Positions 10,308 through 21,819 of a stretch of DNA of 64,000 nt are shown here, piece by piece. Made by a program: the position numbers and the translations under genes. Under the pieces are notes generated by a model. That model worked only from the letters and a program-made list of their open reading frames with translations. It ran no database searches and had not been told where the DNA came from. Source of the stretch: Schizophyllum amplum. Its lineage: Eukaryota > Basidiomycota > Agaricomycetes > Agaricales > Schizophyllaceae. Every line of letters starts with the position of its first letter. Positions within the stretch are counted from its first letter, which is position 1. The stretch spans positions 186,001 to 250,000 of the forward strand of contig VDMD01000007.1 of NCBI GenBank assembly GCA_007026445.1. Direction: 5' to 3'.

Positions 10308-13018
10308 CTATACGCAAGTCCGGTGCTTGACAGCGCGCACGGAATCCTTGATGATACACAACCATTCGCCCACGCGCTGCAGCTCCTCCGCGGCACCCTC
10401 CAAGCCGACTTCGACCTTGCGGAACAGCAACCGGCGAAGGAGCCGCACGTCCTCCTCATCATCGTCCTCAATCAGCGTCTCCGCGATCGACGAGGCGGAT
10501 GAGGCATTCGGAGACGCAGACGACGAGGTCTGCACGGACAGAACAGATGACGCTAGCGAATTTGAACTCGACCACGAGCGCAGTGCGTTGGGGGAGTACA
10601 CGGAAGGCATCTCGGCCGGCGAGGTACCTTGCGCGAGCAGGTCGCTGCGTCTCTGGAAAGACTGTCAGTATACGTGAACGTGGTCCATAGAGCTGGCTAC
10701 ACACCCTCAAACAGCGGCCGACGACTCGCTCGGCTCGCGAGATAGAGTGCGTGGCTTGGTCAACGTATTTTTGAGCCTATGTGCAGAATAAGCAACATGG
10801 TAAGGTGAGACAGCTAGACACATACAGCAGTCAAAGCATCTACTATTCGGTGCATGTCGCGCCCAACGGCATCCAGTATAGCGCTTGAGACCATCAACGC
10901 GCATGCCATCGGTTCCCGAGTCGGCGGCAGATCCTCCGACGACGCGGCGCGAGGAAATGGCGACGACGTCCTCGCAGGGTCAGTCGGCGTCGTCGGTCGG
11001 TCCGCGCGAATCTTCCGCTTCAGCCACGCCTTGAACTTCGACGGCTTTGACGGCTTCGCTGCCTCTACCTCCTTCGTCGGCGACGGCGACATAGACTTCT
11101 CCGACATCGCCAGCTGCGCATGCTCGACCGCCGTCGCCTGCGAGTCTTCCGACTCGCGGTTCCGCTTTTTGCGCTCGATGCCGCGCTCGCGCATCGCGGC
11201 CGCGACTGCCCGCGACACGGCGAAGAAGGACTGGTCGACCTTGTCGAACAGTGCGCGCAGCTCGTGCACCTCGCGCACGGTGTCCGTGCAGCGCGTGCGC
11301 AGGCGGGGGAGAAGGACACGCCCAAGGCGTGCAGTCTCGCCTAGCAGAGCGCGCTGCTGGTCGACGTCGCGCGTGGCGCGTTTTGACATGGGACGCGTCA
11401 ACTGCGTGAGGTTCGAGAGAAGCTGAGTGCTGAGGGCGAACATGTCGTCGTCCGAGGTTACAGGAAGGGGGAAGGAGCTGCTGACGGTCATGACAGAGGA
11501 GCTGGAGGCGACGCTTCGGAGGGGGCGAACAGTGCGGCAGGAAAGCGAGGACGCTGCGCGGCGGCCTTCCATGTCAACGCCGAATGCTGACCGAAATTCA
11601 GGACGTGCAACGTCGAGAGCTGTCAGTCTGTGGGAACATGTCAGCGATGAACTACAACACAGAAGAGGTCGCGCTAACCCTCGTGCATTCCGCATGTCCC
11701 GAATGCTCCCCGTAGGATCGCACTCAAGGAAGATGGAAAGCAGAATTTCGCTCGCGCCGTGCTCGGCCGCGACGTGAATGGGTGTCTCCTCCAGGCGGTC
11801 TGTCGCAGACAACGGCACGCGCAAATCTCGAATGAGGTGCAGAGTAAAGTTATACAACAGTTCGGGGTCATCGGGCAGTTCTTGGCTCAATGCAAGTAGA
11901 TGTAGCGGCGAGAACTGCTCGGAAGGCGTAAAAAGCGACACGTCCGCGCCAGCGAGGTACAGTGCGTCGAGAATGTCCAGGGACAGGGTTGATGATACAC
12001 AGTGGTGAATTGGACTCCAACCGTCGTGATCGGGCTGGTTCACGAGGAGGGGCGAGTACGCCAGGCCGTCGTCCTCTGGGAAGAGTAACGACATGACGGT
12101 AGGGATGTCAGAGGAGACGATGGCACAGACGAGGGCATCCGTCAATCGTCGTGTGCATTTTGGAACGAACTGGGAGAGCGCTGGAGGTTCAAGCGGTCCC
12201 CCATTTCGCTCGACAAACGCGGTCGAGACAGCAACAAGGTGGTCGTTCTGCGGACGCGTCGTTGCGCGCATCGCGGCCTGCAGTTGCTGGTGCCGATGGC
12301 GCCTGAGCGACATCTCCGTCATCCACAGAATCTGCGGCTGGTCACCGACGCTAAACTGAATGCAGCTGCGGTGATTGCTGTCCCGCAGGTCCGGGCGCGC
12401 ACCGTGTTCGAGCTATTCAGACGAGAGATCAGCCACGTACAGCGCGCTCCGCATTCCGCGTCAACTCACCAGAAATTTGCAGACATCAAGACTCCCATCG
12501 CGTGCGGCGTCTGGAGAAGGGGATTATGAGATGCAGTAAATTTATCATCGCGGAGGACGTACACATCAAAGGAGTCGCGTTATGGCCATCCCTGCCGTCC
12601 ACGGCTACGGCGCCGTCGCTTGCGTCGAGCAGGATCTCCACCACCTTGAGCATGTTCAGCCAGGCGGCGAGCCCGAGCGCGGTCACGCCCTTCAAATGTG
12701 CTTGTGCCGCGTTCAGCGTGAACATGGTCGCGTCGGGGTGGGATACAAGTGACTCGATGATCTGCAGACGGTCAGGGGTCATGAACGACGCGCTCGAGGG
12801 ATCAACAGTATGCCAGCTAATAGACGCGCGCGTTAGCAAAGGAACAGACAGAGAGCCTAGCACACGCACTCTTCGCCGCCGATCGCGCACACGAGCGCCG
12901 TCCGGCCGTCCTCCATCGGTTCGTTCACATCGGCACCAGCGCCCAGCGCGCGCTTCACCCCCGCTAGATCGCCCGCGAGCGCGTACGCATGCAGGGCATA
13001 TTGACCCAGGGTTCGCAT
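10308..13018 (-). CDS. Ankyrin-repeat protein
   Basis: The start ATG at 13018 opens MRTLGQYALHAYALAGDL, followed directly by ankyrin repeats: GVKRALGAGADVNEPMEDGR, then HLKGVTALGLAAWLNMLKVV, then DHDGWSPIHHCVSSTLSLDI with LYLAGADVSLFTPSEQFSPL, and LEETPIHVAAEHGASEIL. The C-terminal half has a Ser-rich stretch, a long charged helical region (ELRALFDKVDQSFFAVSRAV) and a basic patch (KFKAWLKRKIRADR). The last exons read TAAQKYVDQATHSISRAERV and then a Ser-rich, acidic-basic end finishing VKHRTCV. Ankyrin repeats mediate protein-protein contacts, and no enzymatic domain is visible. The order of repeats followed by a coiled-coil-like region resembles fungal ankyrin transcription cofactors such as Swi6, but I see no diagnostic motif. 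It lies tail-side of copy 1 and 742 bp downstream of MEX67 on the same strand. Confidence 0.8.
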
Positions 13019-13759
13019 AGCCAGCAGCAGCTTGGTCGTCGTCTTCGTGAGTGATAGATCTTTCAGTAGTTACAGTCGTCCGCGCGCAGACCGTTGACGG
13101 GGAGCGGTGAGGGCGGGGTGTCGGGCAGCAGAAAAAATCGGGAAAAATTGAAGTCGTCAGCGGCTGGGGGCCACGTCCGCTTTAAATGAGCTGGGCGTGG
13201 AATACATATGGAGGTTTTGGCGCGCAATGAGGCAAGCACGTAACGCCCGGCGCGTTTCGTTCCCACCACTGTGCATCTCGTCAGGGCCTCGAGGCGCTAG
13301 GCTGGACGACATGTGCGGCCTCGGATCCCTCGAATCCTCGGAATTAATCGACTTCGGAGATGCTTGGGGAGAACATCACAACATGAGGGTGTGAAAGAAG
13401 ACAAGAACTGACGCATCAGGAAACCTCAAGCCACCAATTCTCCCCAAACAGTCCACACCTCGAAGTTGCAGGCGAGCATGCGGCTCCCCGATAGATAATC
13501 ATTGCTCGAAATCAGTGAACCAGGCGCGGACAGCGAATAGTAGCTAGATGCGTGTGGTAATGTACAGGCTCGTGGGTGCAGTATGTATATATTTCAAAGC
13601 TATGCGGTGGGACGGGGACACTCGTGAAGGAATCAGGCGGACGCGGACACTGGACAGCAGTCCTGCAAGTACCAATACCAAAGTATAATATACAGATTCA
13701 GACACCGCGATGAAAGCGGTAAGGACAGGTCCGTATCCATTGAGTGTGTCCAAACAAGG
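13019..13759. other. Gap between MEX67 stop and ankyrin gene start
   Basis: Holds the MEX67 3' flank and the ankyrin gene promoter. A tataaatgag-like A/T-rich core is absent at the ankyrin start, but tttaaatgagctgggcg lies near 13180. Nothing else is recognised. Confidence 0.4.
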
Positions 13760-16151
13760 CTATAGGACTGCCGTGAACGCGTCAGGCGGAAGCGTTCCCT
13801 GTAATCATCGTTCATCCCGCCGTACAATACGAAGGACAGAGGTACGAACCTTAACCGCTTCGAAGTTCGCCCAAGCCCTGTCCAAGTCCCAGCTGTTGCC
13901 GACCAGACAGTCGACGGAGTAGCTGACAGTCAGCCCGGAACGACGGCAGAGCTCCAACACCATAGGCCGCTGCAGGTCGGGCTGATGACAAGAATATCAG
14001 ACACGAGAACAGCATAGGTCAAGACAGCGAGCACGTACCACGGCATCCAGCGCTGCTTGTTGCGCCGGCGGCAGGGTGGGTGGTGCGGCCTTCGGCTTCT
14101 GGGACTGAGCCTGCACAAGCAGAGGCCCCATGGTCCAGACCTCGGGGCTCGAGTACGCGCGAACCATGAGCTGGTCGTTCAAGATGGTGACATCCCAGCC
14201 GGCGGCCTTGGCACTAGAAGAAAAAGAAATATAAAAATCAGCACGTTCTCCGATTTCAGGCGCGAAAACGTACCGTGAGCCATCAGCGGCCGGCGCCAGC
14301 ATGAACGTCCGATCAAAAGAGCGGATACCTTCTGGTCCGACTGCGAGCACGTGTCAATGCCTGCTTCCCGATAAATCCGAGCTCCGCGCCTCACCTTCGG
14401 TGAACTCGCCGTGCACGACGAGCATGAGGGCCATGCTCGTGCCATGCTTAACCGGGAACGCGTCAATGCAAAACTTTTCGCTTGTGGACGCCATGTCGTG
14501 CCGCGTTCCCGGCAACTTGCACAGGGTCTCCACGATGTGTTGCGGCCCTGCGTGAAGGCTCCGAAGAGTCGACTCACCGCCTTGCAAGCGGTTGAGGTTG
14601 CGCGATCCGCCCTCGACGGCGCTGAACCAGCTGTTCCACACCAGTTTCTTGTTGTTGGCCATCTTGTAGTGTAGGCCTTGTATGCGGGCGCGTGTAGGGA
14701 TAGTGGCGTTCACAGAGTATGAGAAGTAGGATGCTGGGTCGTAAACGTCTAACAAGCCAGCGCGCTGACTGTCGAACATGGGGAAGTAGCTGCAGTAGCG
14801 TAAGTGAACAAAGCACATCGACTGGCCATGTATGTACGCACCGCATGAGGAAGTTGTTAATTATCGTGCCGTCCACTCCGGTTATGAAGGACCCTCCCAT
14901 TGGCAAGGGAAAAGACGTCGCTTTCGCTACTGGGACGGGAGTAGCGGAAGTGGATGCCTCTGGGACGTCGAAGCTGATCTTCATGATTGGTTCTTGGTCG
15001 AGCAGCTCAAGAGTAGTGAAGCGTCGCGCCATCTCACTGGCAATCTGGCGGTCAGTTGATGATTCAAGTAAAAGACGGCAACACACAGTCTATATTGCTC
15101 GCCGCGGTTATGCTGATACTCGGTCTCCCGTACAGGATTACGCATGAGCAACAATTCCCGTAGGTGCACCAGCTTGCTTTTCCGCGCTGATATATGTTCC
15201 AAGTCTCGCATCGTCGTCAGCTCGTTTCCTTCCAGTGACAAGTTCTCGATGCGGGGGAGATAGTGGTTGAGTGACTTCAGATGATCTGCTCGTAGCTTGT
15301 TGTTTGCAAGTGACAATGTCTGAACCTGTGTGACTCATTCAGCTTGCGGCACCCTTCGGTGAGCCTGGGCACACGAACCTCGGGCTGCAGCTCCGCAGCA
15401 AGCTTGTATATGACGGCAGCCTCACGGGCGGCCTCTTGCGAGCCTCTGCGGTGATTGACCAGGCCGGGGACATTGAGATGATTCTTCTTGATAAAATCGT
15501 CTTGTGCCATGGCCTTTGAACAAACAAATCAGTCAAAGACGCTCTGCCACTAGGGTCCAACTAACGCACCTCGAGGTTCAGAAAGCGCGCTTCTGCGTTC
15601 CATCTGCTCTGCACGAACTCCCTCAGCTTGGCTACGGTGCCGGGCTGCGTGGCGCCGCGGACCGGTATCCGCGACGGCGACTCTGAGACGGCATTGCGGC
15701 GCGTGCGCGTCACACTGAGCGCTCCCCCGACACGAGACGCGCCACGAATGGACAGAGGGTCCGACGTCGCGGCAGCTACGACAGCCTTGCGACCTGCGAG
15801 CTGATGACGAGGGGACCGCACGATCAATGGCCACAGAGCGATGACCGGACCGGCGAGGAAAGTGACACGAAGACGGGGCGAATTGTAAGGGCTGCTGCAT
15901 GGCTATGAGAAGTGAGTCGTATTTACCGCTTTTACGCCCGAGGGACCGGTGTTCTTGTACTGCTCGATGGGGTTGACGCGGTGGGACCGAACGCGCGAGT
16001 TGCTCTTGCGCCCGCCAGGTTTGTCGTGCGTGACGTCGCGCATCTTGGCGTCGCCGTCTCCGTCAGCCTTGCGTTTGCCGCCTGCAAGGCCGACGCTGCG
16101 CAGGGTCTGTGACGCGAGATTGCGCGGCGGCGCGGCCGGGGTTGGTAACAT
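13760..16151 (-). CDS. MEX67: mRNA export receptor Mex67/NXF1
   Basis: This is the general mRNA export receptor, which carries mRNPs through nuclear pores with Mtr2/NXT1. Domains in order: a basic N-terminal region (from ATG 16151, [11 protein letters not shown], with [20 protein letters not shown]), an RRM-like part ([19 protein letters not shown]), leucine-rich repeats ([20 protein letters not shown] then [13 protein letters not shown]), an NTF2-like domain ([57 protein letters not shown]) and a C-terminal UBA/TAP-C domain that binds FG nucleoporins. The UBA exon reads [27 protein letters not shown], and a last small exon gives [12 protein letters not shown] and a stop at 13760. This matches the usual NXF ending. 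An in-frame GTG lies upstream of the chosen ATG, but there is no ATG there. It is transcribed away from copy 2 of the duplicated gene across a 1.2-kb intergenic region. Confidence 0.93.
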
Positions 16152-17265
16152 GTTGACGGGTGGTTGTGGGGGAGCAGTGGGCGCGACCACGCGTTATGAA
16201 GAGGAGAAGGGGATGGTTGAGCGCGGGAGGTGGTTCGGGTTTGACGCGACAAGGACAGAGATCGTGGCAGGTGATGGTCGCGGTCAAGCCTTGTTCAGGC
16301 TGTGACGGCGCCTTTTCGAAAATTGGCTGTGCTACAGGCACGTGCCACATATTCTCACGCTCCCGCCGCACTGACAAGACGGACGACCCAGCAAAGGTTT
16401 CCCTGCGTATATGCGATGAGCTCGTAATTTGCTCTACAATCCCTATTGCAAGGTCATTTTGCTTGAACTTGATTATAGTAGGTTCACATCATCGTCTGAC
16501 GGCACTACTAGTATTCTATGTCCCCCAAGTGACTCACGACAACGCACTGCATTTCGCCTCATGGACACACTTACACACGAGGATTCGGAATGAGATGGCT
16601 GGCGTATCGCGTGACGCCGCATTCTCCCTGGGCAATCATGCACTTCTAGCTCCACGGTTCTGTCGAGAAACGCTCGCCCAACCGCAAGCTACCTATGTGC
16701 ACATGCTGTTGACACTGTAAGCTGGTAATGTGGAGTTTGCGATAGTGGGAACGACTGCGAAGTTTATGTTAGCCTCTCCGTTGCATTGGTCCGCCATTTG
16801 AGGTAAACGCACCTCCTACATAGTTGCCTTCTCATAGACGCATACGCTCTCGGCCGGGGCAACCTATAGATATCACTGGTCGTGACGCAAAAAGGCCTGC
16901 TGAATATGAGGAGGCATTGCTTCGGGAGGGGCGCAGGTCGTTCCTTGTCAGATGTATTGTGATCGAGACAATTTGGATATAACGACGCCGGCTTTCCAAG
17001 ACCGTGGTTGGCAAAGGACGAGCGCTTGCGCAGAAAGAAACGATCCAATAAAACCCTTGAATGGCAGGCAGGTTGTCGAGAGGGGGGCGACGGAGAAGCA
17101 GATACGAAGACGGCGAAAGGGTCCGCAAACGAACTTCGGGCCTGCGATGCAGTCGAGTCGGAGAAGTAAAAGTCCGTCTCTCCGTTGCGAGGAAGTACCG
17201 TCTTTGAGCCGCGGGCCGAAGAGCGCGACGTCGAGGGGCGTGCCACTGCCAGAGAGAAATCGGTT
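16152..17265. other. Divergent intergenic region between MEX67 and copy 2
   Basis: About 1.1 kb between two divergently transcribed genes. The part from about 17020 is the diverged continuation of the inverted duplication (compare 8941-9190). No additional gene is supported, although open frames exist on the minus strand that merely read through the duplicated 5' region. Confidence 0.5.
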
Positions 17266-19000
17266 CGAGGGTAACAAGACGAGATGGTGGAGGCGTGAGA
17301 CAAGCCGTAAATCGATTGTTTGCCTCCTCCCGCCGCGCAGAATGCCCCCCAAACCACGCCCGTTGCCGTCCAAGAAACTGGATGGCGAGCGCAAGCCGTC
17401 CACGGCCGATATGCCACCCCCGCCCCAGCCCACGGCAATCCTCGTGCCCGAAGCCGCAGCGATGGCGGGCTGTCTCAAGGTCCGCCTTGTTGCCTGAGGC
17501 TGTCAACGCTCGACGAACTCAATCGCAGGCCGGCAGACTTCTGCGGTAAAGGCAGCGCAGATATACAAGTTCTTTGCCGACGCGCGACGCTTGTGGGTTT
17601 ACTCAGAATGAACGCAGCGCAGGAGCTGACGGACGTTCGGCAGGGGTGTCGACAAGCACGCGCCGAACCCGCCGCGCTCGCTCACGGCGGCGCTGGGCAC
17701 CCAGGTCGCGAAATACGACCAGCTATGCGATCACATCGAGTCCCGCCTCGTCCGTATCATCCTCTCATATTTTCGGATCATTCTGACGGTTCACTGCGCC
17801 GCCCAGCTACGCGCCATCGCCGTGCTGCAGCAAGAGCTCACGGAGGAGGAACGCCGGATAGCGAAGGCGCAAGCCACGGCGCCCTCCTCCCCCATGAGCA
17901 TCGACCCACAGCTGCCACCCGTAGCAAACACCACCACGCCCGCCACCAGCCCGGTTGTCCCCACCAATTCTTCCGCCCGCCGCGGCTCGACCATCTCCCT
18001 GTCCTCCCTCAACCGCGCGCCCTTCCCGCACAAGCTCGACCTATCCTCCGTACGCGGCCCCGCAGATGATATCCTCGGACTCGCCAGCGGGCTCTCCTCG
18101 CCCGTGACGCTCGCGCCCAAGTCCGCGCGCCCCATGAGCACGGCGGAGTACGCGAACGACATCATGGCCGCACTCACTTCATCTTCGTCCGACCCCTCCC
18201 AGGCCCCGCTCTCCGCCGCCATGGGAGGGCCACCGTCTGCGCAGATGGGCGCACCGCCCAGTCAAATGGGTCCCCCACCGCCACCCTCGATGGGCGCGAT
18301 CGACCTGACGGGCGACGATCTGAACGTACCGGGTCCAGGCGACGTGGGCGGCTCAGCAGAGAAGCCCATTGAGCTTGACCTCGAAAGCATGGAGGGCATG
18401 CAGCTCGACATGCCGATGGACATGGACATGGGCATGAACATCTTTCATGGCGCGGAGGGCGCTGGCGCGAAGGCCGACGGCGGACAGATGCAACAGCAAA
18501 GTCAACAGGACACGGCCATGTTCGATTTCAGCGCGCTCGAAGGCACGCAGAAGGACGACAACGAGCCCTCCCCGGCGTCGCTCCTCGCGCAATTCCAATC
18601 AGGCGAGGGTACAGGCACGGAGGGCACCGCGGACGACCTCTTCGGCGACTCTGGGACACTGGGGGACGGCGGTCAGAACGCGGGCATTGACTTTGGGAAC
18701 GAATCTTTCGACATGGGGGCCATGAACGGCATGCCGATGATGGACTTTACCGACATGGGCAACCTCGGCGAGTTCTTGGGTAACGTGGGCGGCACCGACG
18801 CCAGTGGGGGTGGCGGTGGCGATGGTACGCAGCAAGTCGGCGACGCGCAGCCATCCACCGGTCCTTGAGATGGTGAGTGCGGCTGCAGGCAACCAGTTTG
18901 GGTGCGTGCACGGTGTTGTTGTGTTTGTCCTCGCATGCTTCTCCTTTCGGCAATCTGCTAGAGGTCCAAGCACGCGACTTATGAAATCAATTACGTTTTT
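17266..19000 (+). repeat. Inverted gene duplication, arm 2
   Basis: Plus-strand counterpart of 7195-8940. It contains the whole gene plus about 75 bases of 5' and 130 bases of 3' flank at near identity. Beyond position 19000 the match to the first copy breaks down about 135 bases before the next gene's start codon. Confidence 0.92.
17342..18868 (+). CDS. Unknown acidic protein with SUMO-interacting-like motif, copy 2
   Basis: ATG at 17342, stop TGA at 18866-18868. Exon 1 encodes MPPKPRPLPSKKLDGERKPS through AAAMAGCLK. Introns follow at about 17486-17542 (before ACTTCTGCGG), at about 17590-17640 (51 nt, GTGGGT...CGGCAG), and before CTACGCGCC near 17809. The spliced protein is about 455 residues. 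It has a short helical region (YKFFADARRL to LQQELTEEERRIAKAQ), then Ser/Pro/Thr-rich linkers, a PPPPPSMGAIDLTGDD segment resembling a SUMO-interacting motif, a Met/Asp-rich block (MPMDMDMGMN) and Gln-, Gly- and Asp-rich tracts. The acidic, Gln/Met-rich C-terminus resembles activation or cofactor regions, but the family is not recognised. Both copies keep an open frame and intact splice sites, so both may be functional. Confidence 0.75.
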
Positions 19001-19090
19001 GGTTTGGGTCGACTTCACAATTATCAGCTTGGACCGGCTTGCGCTCGCCTCTTTGCTTCTCACTTGTGTTTGCTCCTCTTTCTCTGCTCT

Positions 19091-19107
19091 CCCCCCCCCC
19101 CCCCCCC
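19091..19107 (+). repeat. Homopolymer tract, C17
   Basis: Seventeen consecutive C within a CT-rich stretch, 30 bases upstream of the next gene's start codon. It is the longest homopolymer noticed in the window and could be a length-variable promoter element or an assembly weak spot. Confidence 0.9.
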
Positions 19108-19136
19108 TCCTTTTCGACCTCTGCGTGCACCCAGCC

Positions 19137-20597
19137 ATGGGGCCCAGGGTTTTCTTCCAATCCCCGGAGAAGGGGGCCATCTATGTCATGAGCATAGACC
19201 GCGCAAGGACCCTGGCGAGCCTCGAAGATGAGGAGGCCATGAATGCGGCGCTGGTGTACAGGCCCCGCAAGTACCTGGTCTGCGTCACTGGGGTGCGTGG
19301 CTTCTGTCTGCCCGTCGCGCTCTCGTGCTCATTACAGTTCTAACAGCTACATAACGACTTCATTTCCCCTGACCGGCACAACTCGTGGAAGGTGGCGTTC
19401 ATCTCTCAAGGCCCTTACGATGAGTCTGCCAGCTGGGGGATTGAGAGAGCATCCTCTATCGCGCTCTTCCCGAACGTCGACGAACGTCGGCCACTCAAGA
19501 CGTCCCGCATGCTGCCGGTCAATGATCTCTACATGTCACTCCCCATCGGCGTCACATCCAACGTCCGCATCCCGACCGAGATCGTCCAGAAGCGGCCGAG
19601 GTACAGATTCTCTCCAGTCGAGCTGCTGCGTTGGGAAAGGACCTCGCTGCTGGACAAGGTCGAGCAAGACGGCGATGATGACGACGAGGCCCAGCTCCTA
19701 CCACCGCAGCGCGTTCTTGGCAAACGCTCGCGGCCGAACAGCTTCCAGAAGCTGATGAGGGCTAGCAAGTCGCTCCTGCTCAGGCGCGAGAAGAGCTTGC
19801 CTAAGCTGCCCGTCCTGGAGCTTGAGGAGGTTGAGGAGGACGCTGATGACGGCGCGACCGTCTACACGGACGCGCGTAGCGTCTTCATGACCGCTGACGA
19901 GCCGGAGGAGCCCGTTCCCGTTCCTGTCAACAAGACCGTCGCCACCATTAACACCACTACCAACGACAACCTCGGCATCAACATGGAGAGCCTGGGCCGG
20001 AGCTTCCGCAGCAACATCGCGGAGAACGCCAGCGGCTACCGTGTCTTCACAGAGGACATTGATGTCGACCCGCGCTCCCAGCCCCAGAGCGATGAAGAGG
20101 ACGAGAGCGAGCGGGCCGGGCGCGTACAGAAGGCCGGGTATGATGATGAGGCTAGAGAGCGCAAGACACCGACGCTTCACCTCCCCATCGTTACTCTCTC
20201 GCTGGACGTCGACGGCGCGATCGTGCGCGGGGAGATCGCGGACCACCGCAAGTACTTCGAGGAGCTCGACCAGCTGGAGACTATACGCCGCAACTACCGT
20301 CGCCGCATGTATCTCGCGCAGCTCAGACGCGATGAGCAGGCTGGCGAGCCCATCGTGTCGCCGCGCGAGAGGCGCTACCGCAAGCGCGGGGTCCGCGGTG
20401 CATGGCGGAGGTTCAGAATGGGCATGGTGACGGTTCGCAGCATGCGCTTCAGTTGGGGTAGGTCGCCGCGTCCGTGCGATGACCCGATCGTCAGGGCTGG
20501 GCTGCTGAAGGTGAAGGCGGAGGCAGCAGCTACCAAGAACCGTCGCAGGCTTTGGAGGAGGGGCTTCCGCCATGGACGCGCGCGCAAGGCTTACTAG
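19137..20597 (+). CDS. Unknown protein, two exons, basic C-terminus
   Basis: ATG at 19137 opens MGPRVFFQSPEKGAIYVMS. A GT-AG intron at 19293-19346 joins YLVCVTG to LHNDFISPDRHNSWKVAF. Exon 2 is then open to TAG at 20597, giving about 468 residues. The N-terminal 120 residues look like a compact domain. Next come charged, Asp/Glu-rich linkers (LELEEVEEDADDGATV), a segment THLPIVTLSLDVDGAIVRGE-like near 20180-20240, and a strongly basic C-terminus (RRRLWRRGFRHGRARKAY). There is no recognised family, signal peptide or membrane segment. The basic end could be a nuclear or nucleolar signal. It follows copy 2 of the duplicated gene on the same strand with about 270 bp between stop and start. Confidence 0.7.
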
Positions 20598-21057
20598 TCT
20601 TCGATGGCTTGATAGTGCCGATTTGCCGACTTGCCAGGCCAGTGTGAACTCCGTTCTGCGCAGTGTGCATACGTGGCGGACCGACATCGTCTCTACCGTG
20701 CAACGACCCTCAGCATAGTCATTGACATCTCGGACACGTTTATCTCAATAATTTATGATTGTATTGTATATAGTGAAGCCACCCACTCTGCATGCACCCA
20801 CAAGTCAAGATTTCGAAGTTGTGACATGTGAACGCCAGTAGCTGAAAGCCAGATTTGTCTTCAGTTAGAAGACTCTGAGAAAGCTGGGCCCACGCCGGTC
20901 TCTAACCTTACCTTGCGAATTATGGGTTGGCGCAAGGTTGGTTGAGTTCGGAGTCGCAGATGGTCACTGAGTACTGAGTACTGAGTACTAGGAGTGACAC
21001 TGCCGGGCCCAGGCGGCTGGCCCGAGGGATATAAACCCTGACAGTGACATGACTGTG
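20598..21057. other. Gap before the foldback element
   Basis: 3' flank of the preceding gene followed by sequence rich in short repeats. Apart from the 7-bp tandem at 20966 nothing is recognised. Confidence 0.4.
20966..20989 (+). repeat. Short tandem repeat, unit actgagt
   Basis: The unit actgagt is repeated 3.4 times (actgagt x3 + act). It sits about 110 bp before the first copy of the 19-bp motif of the foldback element. Confidence 0.9.
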
Positions 21058-21095
21058 AGTATGAGGGTCCTTATTGGACAAAAATACAGGATTTT
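21058..21095 (+). repeat. Outlying copy of the foldback element's central motif
   Basis: The sequence tatgagggtccttattggac and its continuation to gattttac is almost identical to the element's central spacer region (21788-21825), with one changed base in aaatacaNga. It is followed directly by the start of the left arm. Confidence 0.85.
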
Positions 21096-21097
21096 AC

Positions 21098-21789
21098 TTT
21101 GGGGGTCCTTATTGGACAAAAGAGCAAGATTTGGTTTGTATCCAGTTGACGTATATTCTGCGCTGTCACACTCACGCGTGCATGTGAACTGCATGTGAGT
21201 ACGTGACGTTTGGTGACGCCGTGACGGTTGCTGCTTACCTACCTCGTCCTCCGCTCATGCCGTTTGCCCCTCATCCAATGCTAGTATCTGGATGGTGTGC
21301 ACAGATAGGCACGACGAGAACAACTGTTTCTTCTCCTGAACCCTTTATAGGCATGTCCATAACAACATCATTGCTCTGGGTACCGTAGTTGGGGTGCAGA
21401 GTGTGCTGAAGCCACGGCACTCCTCGGGCCACCTACACATTGCCCTATACAACTTGAGATACCCTCTCTTCTGTCTCTCGCGCTTCTAGGAGGGGGGAGT
21501 GCTCTCTCAGTGTTAGAACATGTTATAGAGATCACTGCACTCTGCAACCGGTGGGCCTCTGCCACAATGAGGCCGTAGTACTTGCGCTTAGCAGGCACCC
21601 GCTCGTGCTCCATAGTCTCACGTTCACCTGTGCACGGAGTACTAGTGACTGAAGATGAACAAAGCATCGAAGCTAGGGACCGCTGCAAAATACGAACGTT
21701 CACGCGTCTCACACGTGATCACAGATGAATCATGTGTGATTCACGTGTGGACGACAAAACTCACGATACTCATACGTGACACGTAAAAT
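21098..21789 (+). repeat. Foldback element, left arm
   Basis: About 690 bases starting tttgggggtccttattggac and running to acgtaaaat. Its reverse complement is 21820-22502 with few mismatches and small gaps, such as a 6-bp difference near 21640 and single-base changes near 21720 and 21760. The arm is studded with tcacgtga-like palindromic words. The terminal gggtccttattggacaaaa motif marks its outer end. There is no transposase gene inside, and the open frames in it are mirrored by the other arm. Confidence 0.93.
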
Positions 21790-21819
21790 ATGAGGGTCCT
21801 TATTGGACAAAAATACATG

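Noticed and set aside
19698..20687. 329-codon minus-strand frame opposite the gene at 19137
   Set aside because: Shadow frame of a GC-rich gene; the sense strand has a coherent spliced protein.
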